Positions 53,573 to 64,000 of a stretch of DNA of 64,000 nt are shown piece after piece (positions within the stretch are counted from its first letter, which is position 1; each line of letters opens with the position of its first letter). Below the pieces are notes generated by a model. That model was given only the letters and a program-made list of their open reading frames with translations, had not been told where the DNA came from and ran no database searches. Source of the DNA: Arcuatula senhousia (taxonomy: Eukaryota; Mollusca; Bivalvia; Mytilida; Mytilidae); contig OZ020306.1 in assembly GCA_963971305.1 (NCBI GenBank), positions 55,154,686 to 55,218,685 of the forward strand, given 5' to 3'. The translations under genes and the position numbers were made by a program.

Positions 53573-53790
53573 TCAGGAACAACAAGTCTGATGATCATAA
53601 AATTTTGTGGACTTTTTCATTTGTGCTTTACTAGTACATTCACCACATCTTGAAACCTGGAATTGTATAGGTGGTTCAGGAGGAGTTTTGGATTTTGTTG
53701 AAACATTCATCAGTGTTAACTTTTTTTCTAAATGTTGTTGAAAACTTGTTAATAAAAGTGGGACCATTTCCAGTATCTTCAATATGAGTG
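53573..53790 (-). pseudogene. Cysteine-motif reading frame near the right end of the 10 kb unit
   Basis: The minus-strand frame has no ATG at its upstream end. It contains FQQHLEKKLTLMNVSTK, then SRCGECTSKAQMK and YDHQTCCS before TGA, followed by AATAAA. The C-x2-C then CC layout recalls the P2X7-C-type domain seen at 8935-9238, but the Trp and the following Glu are missing. Identity is uncertain. Confidence 0.25.
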
Positions 53791-53907
53791 CCTTATAATT
53801 AAAATTGTTGGTTCATTGTTATATTTTTTACCAGAAAGATGCATGATAGGTTCTGGATTGGTAATCTTTAAACTATGTCAGTCATGGACTTTAAACTACA
53901 ATAATAG

Positions 53908-54130
53908 TCAACGTTGAAACAACATTAATTGTCAACGTTGAAATAACATCGATTATCAACGTTGAAACAACATCGATTATCAACGTTGAAACAACATTAG
54001 GTGATCAACGTTGAGACAACGTAAGTTTTCAACGTTGCTGCAACTTTCACATGCAACCTAAAATCAACGTTGATTCAACGTACTGTCATGTTGAACTTCA
54101 ACGTTGATTAAACGTTGAAAAAACGTTGAA
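53908..54130. repeat. Right subterminal CAACGTTG array
   Basis: About eight CAACGTTG palindromes spaced near 20-25 bp, as in TCAACGTTGAAACAACATCG repeats, run up to the right terminus. They mirror the left array. Confidence 0.88.
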
Positions 54131-54386
54131 GTGCCCGCTGGGTATTAGTGAACAGCGATGAAATACTATAAGAACCGCATCAACAATATGTTCTCTATAG
54201 AAATATGAATTAAAAATACATCGAAAATGAAATATTTAAATTATTATTTTCTAATCAAAGCTCACTTGCATTACATGTTTGTGTTATTATACATGTAACT
54301 GTATCTCTTTGATATGGTGAATACGTGTCTATGCATGGGTGGAGTGGTTATATGTTTAGTGGTCGATATTAAGCTTTGTCATAAAT

Positions 54387-54447
54387 ATGGAGGAAGCAGA
54401 GGAAAAACAGCATGAAAGTGGACAGCCTCTACTTCCTATAGTATCAG
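54387..54447 (+). CDS. Candidate upstream first coding exon of UNC93-like gene 2
   Basis: ATG in a strong context (AAATATGG) opens a frame encoding MEEAEEKQHESGQPLLPIVS, ending at TCAG|GTGAGC after 20 codons plus one base. The main gene 2 exon has a TATATAG acceptor ending at 59882. Joining there keeps frame through GAT-TTA-ACA into the ATG at 59891. The segment AGTGGACAGCCTCTACTTCC...GGTGAGCTTATCTAT is repeated at about 54462-54508, giving a second possible donor. The intron would be 5.4 kb. No transcript evidence is available. The leucine pair in QPLLP might be a sorting motif, but it lacks the acidic residue at the canonical spacing. Confidence 0.45.
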
Positions 54448-54622
54448 GTGAGCTTATCTATTCAAGTGGACAGCCTCTACTTCCTATAGATACAGGTGAG
54501 CTTATCTATACACGTTAAGAACGTAAACAGACAAATATATAGATAGACAACAACAAAGCATACAACACGATGCGTTATTAATTACATTGCGATAAAAGTT
54601 GAAAATTCAGATGAAGTTCAAA

Positions 54623-54952
54623 GGGGTGGTAAAGGACGGACCTCAACACGAAAACACGTGCTTCAAAAACGCTGAAAACGAAGCACGAGTTATAAAAATC
54701 GCCAAACATGAAACACGAGAAAAATGAATTCAGACAATCGAAAACACGAAATTACGTGCCTCAAAAAGGCAGAAAACGAAGCACGGGTAACAAAAATCTC
54801 AAAACATGAAACACAGGACAAAAATACAGAAAAAAACGGAGCACGAACAAACTCCCCAACACGAAAACACGAGAAATAAAAATCAAAATCACAAAAACAC
54901 GTAAAATAAAAACGTCGAAAACGTAGCACGAAAATAACCCTTTACCACCCTC
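54623..54952. mobile_element. 330-bp MITE with 6-bp target duplication (TTCAAA) and internal CGAAAACACG repeats
   Basis: GGGGTGGTAAAGG at the left and CCTTTACCACCCTC at the right are inverted. TTCAAA flanks both ends (54617-54622, 54953-54958). The interior is filled with variants of GAAAACACG and GAAGCACG. A 79-codon open frame on the minus strand is an artefact of these repeats. The terminus (GRGGGTG) resembles the MITE at 26198-26420. Confidence 0.85.
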
Positions 54953-54999
54953 TTCAAATGGGATTGAGTTTGGTGAACTAGTGTTGGATTACGCCTATT

Positions 55000-57900
55000 T
55001 AAGAAGAGCTTGAACATGAAAGGGATGATATAATGAACATAAAAAATCGTATTTAGTGATATTATCCGGGGACTCTTTATACTATTTATATACTACAGTA
55101 CGAGACAAAAAGGGCCAACCGTTGAGCGCTTAAAAGTTTCGACTGCCACTTGAAAATGGATAGGTGGGTAAAAAATTCGGCCTGCTGTAGAGGATATACT
55201 GGTCCACCTCATATAGAGGGTACTTACTACTAAATCAAGCCCCCTCTTTAATCAACTAAAAAATCAGTTTTTCAAAACCCTCTAGCCAGTTTACCTTGAG
55301 TAAAACCTCTTGACAAGTATATATTCTCAGAATCCTTAACATATATCTAGTTTGTTTACAAGTTTTCATAACACATTTAAAGCCTTATAGAGAAAAGCTA
55401 TCTCCTCGTAGAAGAGCGGCCTAAAAATAGAAACGATTTACAGACAGCATTTTCAAAAAGTATAGGTCCTGGGATACCCCCTTTAAGCAAACTAAGGTCT
55501 TCTTAAAATTTAATAAATTTGGGTTGGACATGTTACAGAGATGTCCGATGTTTTAAAGATATGCAGATATTACAAAACTTTAATTTTTTATGAAAAATAT
55601 TGAACCTTGAAATCACTACTTTGGGAATATTATGCGCTATTTTCACAAACGTTCCAAATTTGATTGGCCGATTAAGTAGTTGGTACCCTAGAGACCTGCA
55701 GCAGTGTTCAGCATGCAAAATGACAGCGTTCCCCATTCAACCACCTGGTGGACGCATGCTATTTGCCCAGCATCTTGGCTTGTCGTCAGGGTACTGGTTA
55801 TATTGACTTTGGTGGATTTTAGCAGTTACTTAGCGCTGATCCTGACCGAAGCTGACCAAACCTGGTGTACTGTACTGAATCGTGGAACATGTCTGACCAG
55901 TAAATGCCCCGGTTGGAGGATAGGCCATAATGCCCCAACAGGGACCCGCACAGTTAGGTTGGAAAATTTCAAACATAGTGAAAACCTCACTCAGAATACA
56001 AGACTTTCATTTGTTTTGGAGAAAAATGCTTAATCTGACAGATAAGAAAACAGATATTTTTTTATGTTTTGTTTTTTGCATTTGAAAAAACAAAACAAAA
56101 CAAACGTTGTTTGGAGGCTAGTGCCGTTCTGCTGCTACATGTATGTTAATCTGCAACAGTTATCGGAAAAGCTCCAAAATGCACCTCGAATAATATTACA
56201 CCAGCTACACCAAAACTTAAGGGGTGCATAAATATACGATTTTTACGACCTGATTCAATAAAAAAACATTAAATGATAAAAGTAACAACACGTTAGAAAC
56301 AAAATATCATGAAAAAATATTTAAAAGATTTATAATTGTCATTTTTACTCCCTAATTCCATCTGCCTACGCCTCTCGAAAGCTTAAATAGGAATTTCTTT
56401 TGATTTACGATGCAATAACTAAGAAAAAATATTGAGGTCCTTCCAAAATGACGTATATATCTATCCAATAACTGGTATCTAGCCTATATTTAATTATCAG
56501 TAGTATGGTTTCTGACGATTTTTACTTTCAAACCTATTACAAATTTATTGTTCATAATATTGACTTAGCCGGGTTATACATACCTCAAATGTAGTGCTTT
56601 ATCTGGTCACATGACTCCTCCAGATTCTATATCTACTGAATTTAAGATTTTGTTAATTTTTTTGGCTCGATAAACGCTTAAGGTAAGAATGGGTTTATTA
56701 TGTAATCTTGCAGTACTCTGAGTAAAGTTCTAAACAAGTTTTAATTTTTTTAGAAATTTATTATTTATAATTAGATTTTTAGATGTATAATTTATTACCA
56801 AGCAATGTAAATATATGTCCCAATTAACAAAGGCTACTTTGAAATTGGAATCTTAACCTTAATAGTTTTTTCTGTGTTATCATGGAATATTTTTAATCTC
56901 TTTTTTATATATTAAAGTTGGCACAACGAAAATCTGACAAAGCATTTTTACCCCCTTGGATACCAGCTAATTCTCTGTTTCTTACAGATAAAAGTCAATG
57001 CCTTTTTATTTTTTATTAGTCGAAAGTAGTTGAGTATAGTGGTTGAAAATAAACAAAATTTATACCTGCAGCTTTTTATGTATAAAAACTTGAAAATGCG
57101 ATATCAGAAAATATCACTGACTGTCAAATATTAATTAAAACAGTGAATTGATTGTCTTTTTTGGTAAACATATCTGATACGAGATATCTAATTTATGAAA
57201 GGAAATGGAGTAAATAAACATGAGATTATAACACATATGTTAACTCCAACTACAATTAAATTTGCTTTTAAGCCCAAGAAACATATTGCAACATATGTTG
57301 AACATATGTTTGCAAAAACCATGATAATGTTTTTTTTTTTATGTACCATGCCTTTACCATGTACCAACGATATTGGACTTCTGCCCATTATTTTTGTTCA
57401 ATTGGCAAGTGATGAATGGGGATGGCCCTTTTTTGTAGATTACAAACGGGACTCTAACGCTATTTTTTCTGTATGTAGCGTGTTTAAATTTGTATAATGT
57501 TATAATTTGTGATGTTATGACTGCAATTATTAATTTTTGAACTGAAATGATCTCTATATTTTAAAACTAAACGGATAGCAAAACCTCACTTCAAAGGAAA
57601 AAATGAAGCTCGAAACGCAAGACCCGTTTATGTAGACCTTCTATGTTCATCAAAACGTTTGTTGTGTCTTTTGTCTTCTTCTTTATTTTTACTTTTGTGA
57701 CAACGCCAAAAACAACATATATAGGGAAATAAACAAATTGAGGCCACACACATAAAAAAAAAATAGAAAAAAGGCATCTATGACATTTCGGTCTTTTTCG
57801 TTTACTACACAGTCAGGGTCTTTGATTATAATAGCGTAGTGTAAAATATGTACTACATGACCTTTTGAAGTCGAGAGGACGTTTCCATATTGTCGCACAG

Positions 57901-58300
57901 TTGTTTTTTTCTTAGTGACTTCAAACCCTCTGTGAAGTATACCTTTGTTTTTAAGATCGACGGACAACCCATCCTTTTACCTAACAACTATCTCACTTGA
58001 GTGGTATTTGAGATGTAAGGTTGTTTGTTTATGTCTATCGAGATTACATCAGATCAGATGGACTACTTGGATTTTAATATTGCTGGCCTAAAACTTATGA
58101 TACGGATAATTGCAGATATACATCCAAATTATATTAATATTTCTTTTGTACTATCTATTATTCACCCCACTTGATTTATATAAAATACTATAATTTCTAA
58201 GATGATACTATAGTAAAAACAACATAACTAGGACTTTTGTGTTAAATTTCTATGGATCGAAGATTCTATTGATCGGAGAGTGAGTTTTACGCCAGTGCAA
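55000..58300. other. Intronic or intergenic stretch with no recognised gene
   Basis: If the exon at 54387 is real, this is the first intron of UNC93-like gene 2. At 55100-55260 is a family K-like block (TTCGACTGCCACTTGAAAATG). Open frames at 55600-56033, 57195-57497 and 57689-57967 show no family resemblance and no supporting splice pattern. Confidence 0.5.
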
Positions 58301-58305
58301 CGCTA

Positions 58306-58740
58306 TATAGGTTATCCACAGGCAATGAACATGAAAAGGATGATAAAATGAACATGAAATGATGATGATAAATGAAATATGGGGCGGGATGGGAAACATT
58401 TGAGGAACCACATGAAAAGGGGAGAAGTGGGTAGGGGCGGAAAATTAAGCCTATGTGGTGCACTACTTGGCGGCCCACAAAGGGTTATTTTACGTACATG
58501 AAGCGTGACACTCTCCACACACGTTGGCCCACTATGGTCGGCGGTCAGGGTTTCCGTATTATGATAGACCTGACAACCCCCACGGACGAGGGCCACCCTA
58601 TTGAGCCACCTAGGGTACACACTTGGTCGCTCTTTGGGCTGAGCACTAACCTGACGTCAGAATCCCTAGACCCTTAGTCGCCTTTTACGACAAGCTAGGC
58701 TCTGCTGTGGGCCTATTCGCCACCCAGGCCCCGCACGGGA
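58306..58740 (+). repeat. Dispersed repeat family K
   Basis: It starts near TTATCCACAGGCAATGAACA. It ends with TTAGTCGCCTTTTACGACAA, CTGTGGGCCTATTCGCCACC and CCCGCACGGGA. Related to 32390-32860. Reading frames inside are not genes. Confidence 0.6.
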
Positions 58741-58925
58741 CTTCTATTGATCGGAAATAAAGTAGCAAAACTCATATGACAAACAAATACCGAGTTACAT
58801 TAATCTCTCTAATAGAGAAACGTACTGTACTTTGACAGATCAAAATGATGATTTTGATTATATTCAATATATAACTAAATAATTTTGGTGCGAAAATGAA
58901 ATTAAAGTTAAACGTTAAAGTAAGG

Positions 58926-59183
58926 GAGCGGCCATTTCAATTTTTTTTGGAGGGTGGGGTGGGGGCTGTGGATATTTCCTTTGTCCTGTCTTTTTATTTT
59001 CGCGCACGAAATTTAAAATATTTCATGTTATTATAAATTTTTCAGCCATAAACCCCATCCAGCCTTTTTTTTAAATTTCAAAGCACTGTCCTGCCTTTTT
59101 GTTTCAAGATTTTGCCATCCTGCCTTTTTATTTCAAATTTCACCATACCCCCTCCCCATTAATTATCAAATGGTCGTACTCTA
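58926..59183. mobile_element. MITE-like repeat family J
   Basis: GAGCGGCCATTT at the left and AAATGGTCGTACTC at the right are imperfect inverted repeats. The body has repeated CCTGCCTTTTTATTTC-like units. A relic is at 8238-8440. Confidence 0.6.
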
Positions 59184-59580
59184 AAGCAAATTTAGAAATT
59201 TTAACCAGGACAAAGTTTTGTCCGATGAAATAAATGTCCTTTTTTGAAATTAAAATGTTCTACCTTTTAAAACTAAACTTTCTCTGTAAGAAAAGAAGAG
59301 ATTTATGAGCCAATGCTCACTAGTAATACCCCCGCTTTCACATCTATGTTTTTTGTCAAAAAAATAAACGAGTGTGACGAAACTACGGACGGACTTAGGT
59401 AAAACAGTATCCCACCTCTTCAAAGCGAGGGTATAGTTACCATTACAAGTAATTCATATACTATACACAAAAAAACATATACTAGGTAATGATATTCAAT
59501 AAATATGATTGTCCATAATAACCTTAATTCAGTCATTTGTTTACATTATTTTCTACATGATACACATGTAGACGATAGAG

Positions 59581-59850
59581 AGATGTGGAATAAGTGTACG
59601 CGACACAACCAACATTAAAGAAACGGCAATTTAAAAAATCACAATGGAAAACAGCCAGCAGTCTTCAACGTGACCAGTGTTCACTGCTCGCTGTCTTGCA
59701 TTGGCCCAAGACTAAAAAACACCAATACATGAGATTCAAACAAATCCCTAGATTATCAACGAAAGACCCATTTCTGGACATAAAACAAAAAAAAAATTGT
59801 TGACAGGGACAAACAAAAGCTTTGACAAGGATTCCTGGCTTGATATTTAA
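59581..59850 (+). repeat. Dispersed repeat family H (copy 1 in the UNC93-like gene 2 region)
   Basis: It starts AGATGTGGAATAAGTGTACG and ends near GCTTTGACAAGGATTCCTGG, about 40 bp before the splice acceptor of the main first exon. Confidence 0.8.
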
Positions 59851-59890
59851 CATCAATTTTATCATTTTCTTTTACTATATAGATTTAACA

Positions 59891-62800
59891 ATGGAAGAAA
59901 AGAAAGAGAATCTGTCACCAGGGTTTCAAAATGGAAACCAATATCCAGAAAAACCGACGTCTTACAACACAATGGAACAACAGGTCGAACAAATCGAAAT
60001 TAAAATGACGAAAACAATGATTTTAAAGAACGTTTTTGTCGTCAGTTTTGCCTTTATGTTTCTGTTTACATCTTTCCAATCCCTATCTAACCTCCAGAGC
60101 ACGTTAAATAAGGAAGAAAGTTTAGGAACGGGCGGACTGTCCGTGGTTTATGGTGCCCTTGTTGTGTCCTGTATGTTATTTCCAAATTTTGTCATCGCAC
60201 ATTTGGGATGTAAATGGACTGTAGGAATCTCAATGTGGTGTTATATAATTTACATGGTGGCAAACTTTTATGCTATCTGGGGTACCATGGGTCCAGCATC
60301 TGTTATTATAGGACTTGGAGCAGCAACTCTGTGGTCTGCTAAATGTTCGTACTTGACACAAATTGCAGTTTGGTATGCCAAACTGACGGGAGCTACCGAG
60401 GATGACGTCATCAACAGATTTTTCGGCTTTTTCTTCATGACATTTCAAACGAGTAAGTAAATAAATTTATTTTTTAAATTTTGCATTTCTTTTTGTAGCT
60501 TTAAAAACAAATAATTTAAAGGGAATACACCGGACGGCTGTTTTGGAATTCTAAGTAAAAATATTCATAAGTTCAAACAGTAGGCCTGGGAGCCAAGGTA
60601 GCTAAGGATATTGACCAGTATTCCAAATCAACCGGACACCTCTCAGACAATTTCAATTTGTTTCCAGTCAGTAGTTTGTTATTGTACCTGTTTAAGCGAC
60701 GTAGTAACTTAAGGTCGAAATTATTCAGTTGTATATAGATAAGTTTGGAAGTATCATCCATTATGGTTGCATCGCTGACTCATTTTCACAAACAAGGAAA
60801 AAAACTCAATCATAGAAGCTTGAATCAAAGAAAACATTTCCATGTCTACATAAAATTTGTACCAACAAATATATAAAGGGAAAACAATTCCTTTTAATCA
60901 CAAGTTTGACACATATCAATTTATATACCTACTGTTTCGAAACTAGAAGAAAAATATCATCATAAAAGTTTGTAAATAATCAAAATGTTTAGTGTTTGAA
61001 TCGTAGCACCCACAATAACACTGTAACGTAATGTAAACGTTTAGAATTACATTATTACAAAACCATTGAAAAAAAATCATCGAAAAATTATTTCTGATTT
61101 TTAGGTCAAATATGGGGAAATCTTATATCTTCCACTATATTCGCTGTTAGTCCAAAAAATCAAACCGTGGATTTGTCACTTTGTGGTGCCAACTTTGACC
61201 CAACAATACCAGCTGCAAATAATTCTAACCTAGACCGACCAGATAATGACAAGGCAAGATATACAAATTACTTTTATCACATAAAAGAAAAAAAAAAAGA
61301 TGTGGAATAAGTGTACGCGACACAGCTCACATAACAAGCGGTAATCTAGAAAAAAAACACAATGGAAAACCGCCAGCAGCCATTAACAAGACTAGTAGGC
61401 GCTGCTCGCCGATCTTCAATTGGTCCATGATATAAAGAAAATGCATATAATTCAAATCCAGTCCTGAAATAGTCACAGATAGACACCCTTCTTCAACAAG
61501 GAACAGAAAACACACACAAAAAAAAATAATAAAAAGCTTTGTCAAAGATTCCTGGCTCAAACGACTGTACAAAGCATCACTAACTATATATTTTGTCTAG
61601 AAGAAAATTGAAAAATTCGATTTTTTTTCCTTTTATCTGAAATTAAAAAAAAAACACATCTTATTACCAACCGAGATTAAGTTGTGAATGGGTAATTGAG
61701 GTAAATTTTGAGAAATGTTTTGATTGTTTTACAATGATTCACAATTAAAATGGGTAATTTCCGACAAATTCGTCGTTATAGTTTTTGAGATCTGATTTAT
61801 TCAATATAGATGTAAAAAATGCGCAAAATTTAATTTACACGCCTTCTTCAGACTTTAACACTGTTGAACAACGGAAACTATAATCGACAAAATCTGAAAT
61901 GTGATTTAGATGGTAAATTCAAGTTCTATGGAATGCGACCGAAAAAAATAAAATTCGATCAGAAAAGAGACTACACACAAATTAAAACAGTATTGTTATG
62001 TTGCTCCTCGGTTGCTGTCTTCACTCAAGAAATTTTACGGAAGACATCATGCACTTATAGACAAATATGGGATTTCGATCTCTCAGATGAGTGCAGATGT
62101 TGGTTTGTCACAGGGTTTTGTTTTGTCTTCCTTTACCGGATTTGACACGCTGAATGGACTATTGGCAACGCGAAGGGTGTGCTATAGCAAGCAGGAACTG
62201 CTTACTCTTCGGGAGCACCTGAGTTCACTCTTGTTTCGACCGGGGTTCGAGTTGTTGATTGATATTCAGTTATTTTGTGTTTCCATGTTTTACATGTTGT
62301 CTGTTTTTGTACCGTTCTTGTTGGTGTTTATTGATTTTGTCTCTGCCCTTTCGGACTTTTGACATTCGGAAACCCCATTGGTACCTCTGCTTCTTTGTAA
62401 TTAAACGTGTATTTCACCATCAGATTTTCATTTATTAAAGACAGATAATACGTTTGAACAATAACGTTTGCATGTTTCGTCAAACATATCTAAACTTTTG
62501 GGTACATCTTATTCTATTTTATGCTTTAAATTGTTGCAAGAAATAAATTATTTATTCATAAATTCAGTAAAACACTAGGGTCCTACATACATGTATAAAT
62601 TACATATTTTTATTCCAGGTTTACACCGTCGTGGGAATTTACTGTGGTTGTGCCGTTGTGGCCTTTCTTATCATTGCATTTCTACTAGATAAAATCACAT
62701 TAGATAAGAAAGCAAATGCTTCAGAAGACACCGGGATATCGATTCATTTATTTCTGTCCACTGCAAAGCATTGGATAGGTTCGAACGAACAGAAGTTGCT

Positions 62801-63836
62801 GACGTTTTTGACCATATACAGCGGTATAGAACAGGCATTTGTTACTGGCGATTATACTAAAGTAAGACTTGAAAGATACTGGTACATGAAAAAAAGTTTG
62901 AAATGTTTGATATGCATAGATAAATTCGATTTCAACGATTAATTCAGTAGACTAATTGGGGGTAACCTAGACAGCATTTGAAGGCCGATAATCAAAATTA
63001 TTGAAAGAGAAACGCTCATACTCAAAATGCTCGAACAGGGAAATCCAGCCCGAGAAAAGAAAAAGAATAAGAGAAAAACTAGCATTTGATTTCAAATGAA
63101 AACATAAAGGAATGTATTGTATTATAAAAATGGAGAAGTCTTGCAAAATATAGTCTCTACCAAAAAAGACAAGTATATAATATACGATATTGAGATGTGG
63201 AATAAGTGTACGCGACACAACAAACATAAACAAACAGCAATTCAAAAAATCACAACGGAAAACAGCAAGCAGTCTTCAACATGACCATAGGTCACTGCTT
63301 ACCGTCTTGCATTGGCCCAAGACTTATAATACAATACAAAAGTATCAAAACCAATCCCTAAATCATCAACGAAAGACTCAATTCTTGACATAAAACAGTT
63401 AACATAGAATGACAAGGACAAACAAAGGCTTTGGCAAAGTTTCCTGGCTTAGGACAGGCACATATAAAATGTGGAAAACTTCTTGAAAGTGCATAATAAA
63501 CAGATTTCAACAAAATAAAAACAAAATTTTAAGCATACATAGTCTCTAAGCATTCATAGACAACTGCACGTTTTGTCTGTTGAACATTCATTCAGAGACT
63601 ATCTGAATGTAAATAGGGGAAATAAAACACAAATTTGAAGAAAACACGAATGTGAATGTGAATAAGACAAAATACAAAATCTTGTTCTTTGTCATTTCAG
63701 TCCTACATCAGCTGTTCTATAGGAATCTGGAATGTCGGCTATGTCATGATATGTTATGGTGTTGTTGATGCTATTTGTTCGTTTGCTTTTGGTCGCCTTG
63801 TACAGTTTGTTGGTCATGCTCCATTTTTCCTTCTTG
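59891..63836 (+). CDS. UNC93-like multi-pass membrane protein, gene 2 (3' end beyond the window)
   Basis: Exons 59891-60452, 61105-61253, 62619-62861 and 63701-63836 encode about 363 residues. The final two exons seen in gene 1 lie outside the window. Intron positions and phases equal those of gene 1. Shared strings include FTSFQSLSNLQSTLNKEE, YGALVVSCM, GATEDDVINRFFGFFF, QTSQIWGNLISS, GIWNVGYVMICYGVVDAICS. The N-terminal cytosolic tail is 22 residues longer than in gene 1. The start was chosen after the TATATAG acceptor, with context ACAATGG. The frame is open further upstream, but that part is repeat and intron. Intron 2 uses a GC donor (AAG|GCAAGA). Intron 1-3 sizes are inflated by repeats. 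Membrane role and orientation are expected as for gene 1. Substrate and partner are unknown. Confidence 0.92.
61299..61575 (+). repeat. Dispersed repeat family H (copy 2), in UNC93-like gene 2 intron 2
   Basis: It starts GATGTGGAATAAGTGTACGC and ends near GTCAAAGATTCCTGGCTCAA. Same orientation as the copies at 59581 and 63192. Confidence 0.8.
62155..62400 (+). repeat. Dispersed repeat family I in UNC93-like gene 2 intron 2
   Basis: It contains GAAGGGTGTGCTATAGCAAG, CACCTGAGTTCACTCTTGTT and CCCTTTCGGACTTTTGACAT. Related to 30616-30835. The 116-codon frame across it is not a gene. Confidence 0.75.
63192..63475 (+). repeat. Dispersed repeat family H (copy 3), in UNC93-like gene 2 intron 3
   Basis: It starts GAGATGTGGAATAAGTGTAC and ends with TTTCCTGGCTTAGGACAGGC and ACATATAAAATGTGG. 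This is the most complete right end of the family in the window. Confidence 0.8.
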
Positions 63837-64000
63837 GTTTGTACTATTTAAGGGAGTACGAGCTTCAGAAATTGAACATTTTCGAGATTCTCTTCTTTTA
63901 TCCATTCAAATGCATTAAAAAAATTTCAACATGTTTTCTTAATATTTGTTCATAACTATTAAGAGAAGGTCATAATAAACACCCTATAACAATTTCATTC

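Larger units (their letters stand above)
44067..54142. mobile_element. 10 kb DNA-transposon-like unit with inverted CCCAGCGGGCAC ends
   Basis: The left terminus is CCCAGCGGGCAC and the right terminus is GTGCCCGCTGGG, exact inverted repeats. TA lies directly outside both, consistent with a 2-bp target duplication. Both ends continue inward with arrays of the 8-bp palindrome CAACGTTG: about 44080-44500 on the left (with a longer ~125-bp higher-order unit) and about 53908-54130 on the right. The interior holds a SINE-like piece, a G/C-run MITE, exon-like segments on both strands and short repeats, but I recognise no transposase. Either it is an unusually large element of unknown superfamily, or two ends of related small elements lie in opposite orientation by chance. 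Confidence 0.55.

Noticed and set aside
54690..54929. Phe/Arg/Cys-rich minus-strand frame
   Set aside because: It is the translation of the internal GAAAACACG-type repeats of a MITE. No protein-like composition.
55600..56033. Two overlapping frames of 68 and 109 codons
   Set aside because: The first begins at a non-ATG codon. Neither resembles a known family and no splice pattern supports them.
57195..57497. 100-codon frame with ATG
   Set aside because: AT-rich, low-complexity hydrophobic content and no recognisable domain. Likely chance.
59822..59890. N-terminal extension of UNC93-like gene 2 (MTRIPGLIFN...)
   Set aside because: It begins at a non-ATG codon inside a family H repeat and crosses the likely TATATAG splice acceptor.

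Overview
The window looks like nuclear DNA from a bivalve mollusc, most likely a mussel-like species. This is inferred from the AT-rich sequence, very common ACATGTA strings, short exons in long GT-AG introns, expanded UNC93-like and B-box genes, and many tandem-repeat-carrying Helitron-like elements of the kind known from bivalves. No species can be fixed from the sequence alone.

Layout. (1) 508-17315, plus: a complete 12-exon OSGEP/KAE1 gene, encoding the catalytic subunit of the KEOPS tRNA t6A complex. Its 335-codon product keeps the metal ligands H109, H113 and D294. Its introns hold several transposons, including a 3.8 kb TTAA-flanked element (6485-10315) with THAP-like and P2X7-C-terminal-like remnants, and a decayed second copy of exon 11. 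(2) 17.5-19.9 kb: repeat-rich spacer with one element nested in another. (3) 20.09-22.6 kb, minus: two tandem intronless genes for B-box plus NHL-type propeller proteins, each with its own TATA box. (4) 23.2-26.4 kb: nested repeats and a clean MITE with a 6-bp target duplication. (5) 29876-34371, plus: a complete 6-exon UNC93-like membrane protein (459 aa). (6) 34.4-44.0 kb: mostly dispersed repeats. (7) 44067-54142: a 10 kb unit bounded by inverted CCCAGCGGGCAC ends and arrays of the palindrome CAACGTTG. It holds exon-like pieces but no recognised transposase. (8) 54387 to the window end, plus: a second UNC93-like gene, cut off after its fourth main exon, with a possible extra first coding exon at 54387.

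The recognised genes form no pathway together. OSGEP is a housekeeping tRNA-modification gene. The B-box pair and the UNC93 pair are examples of lineage-specific tandem duplication. The rest of the sequence is dominated by at least five families of Helitron/Helentron-like tandem-repeat elements, several MITE families and the two larger DNA-transposon-like units.
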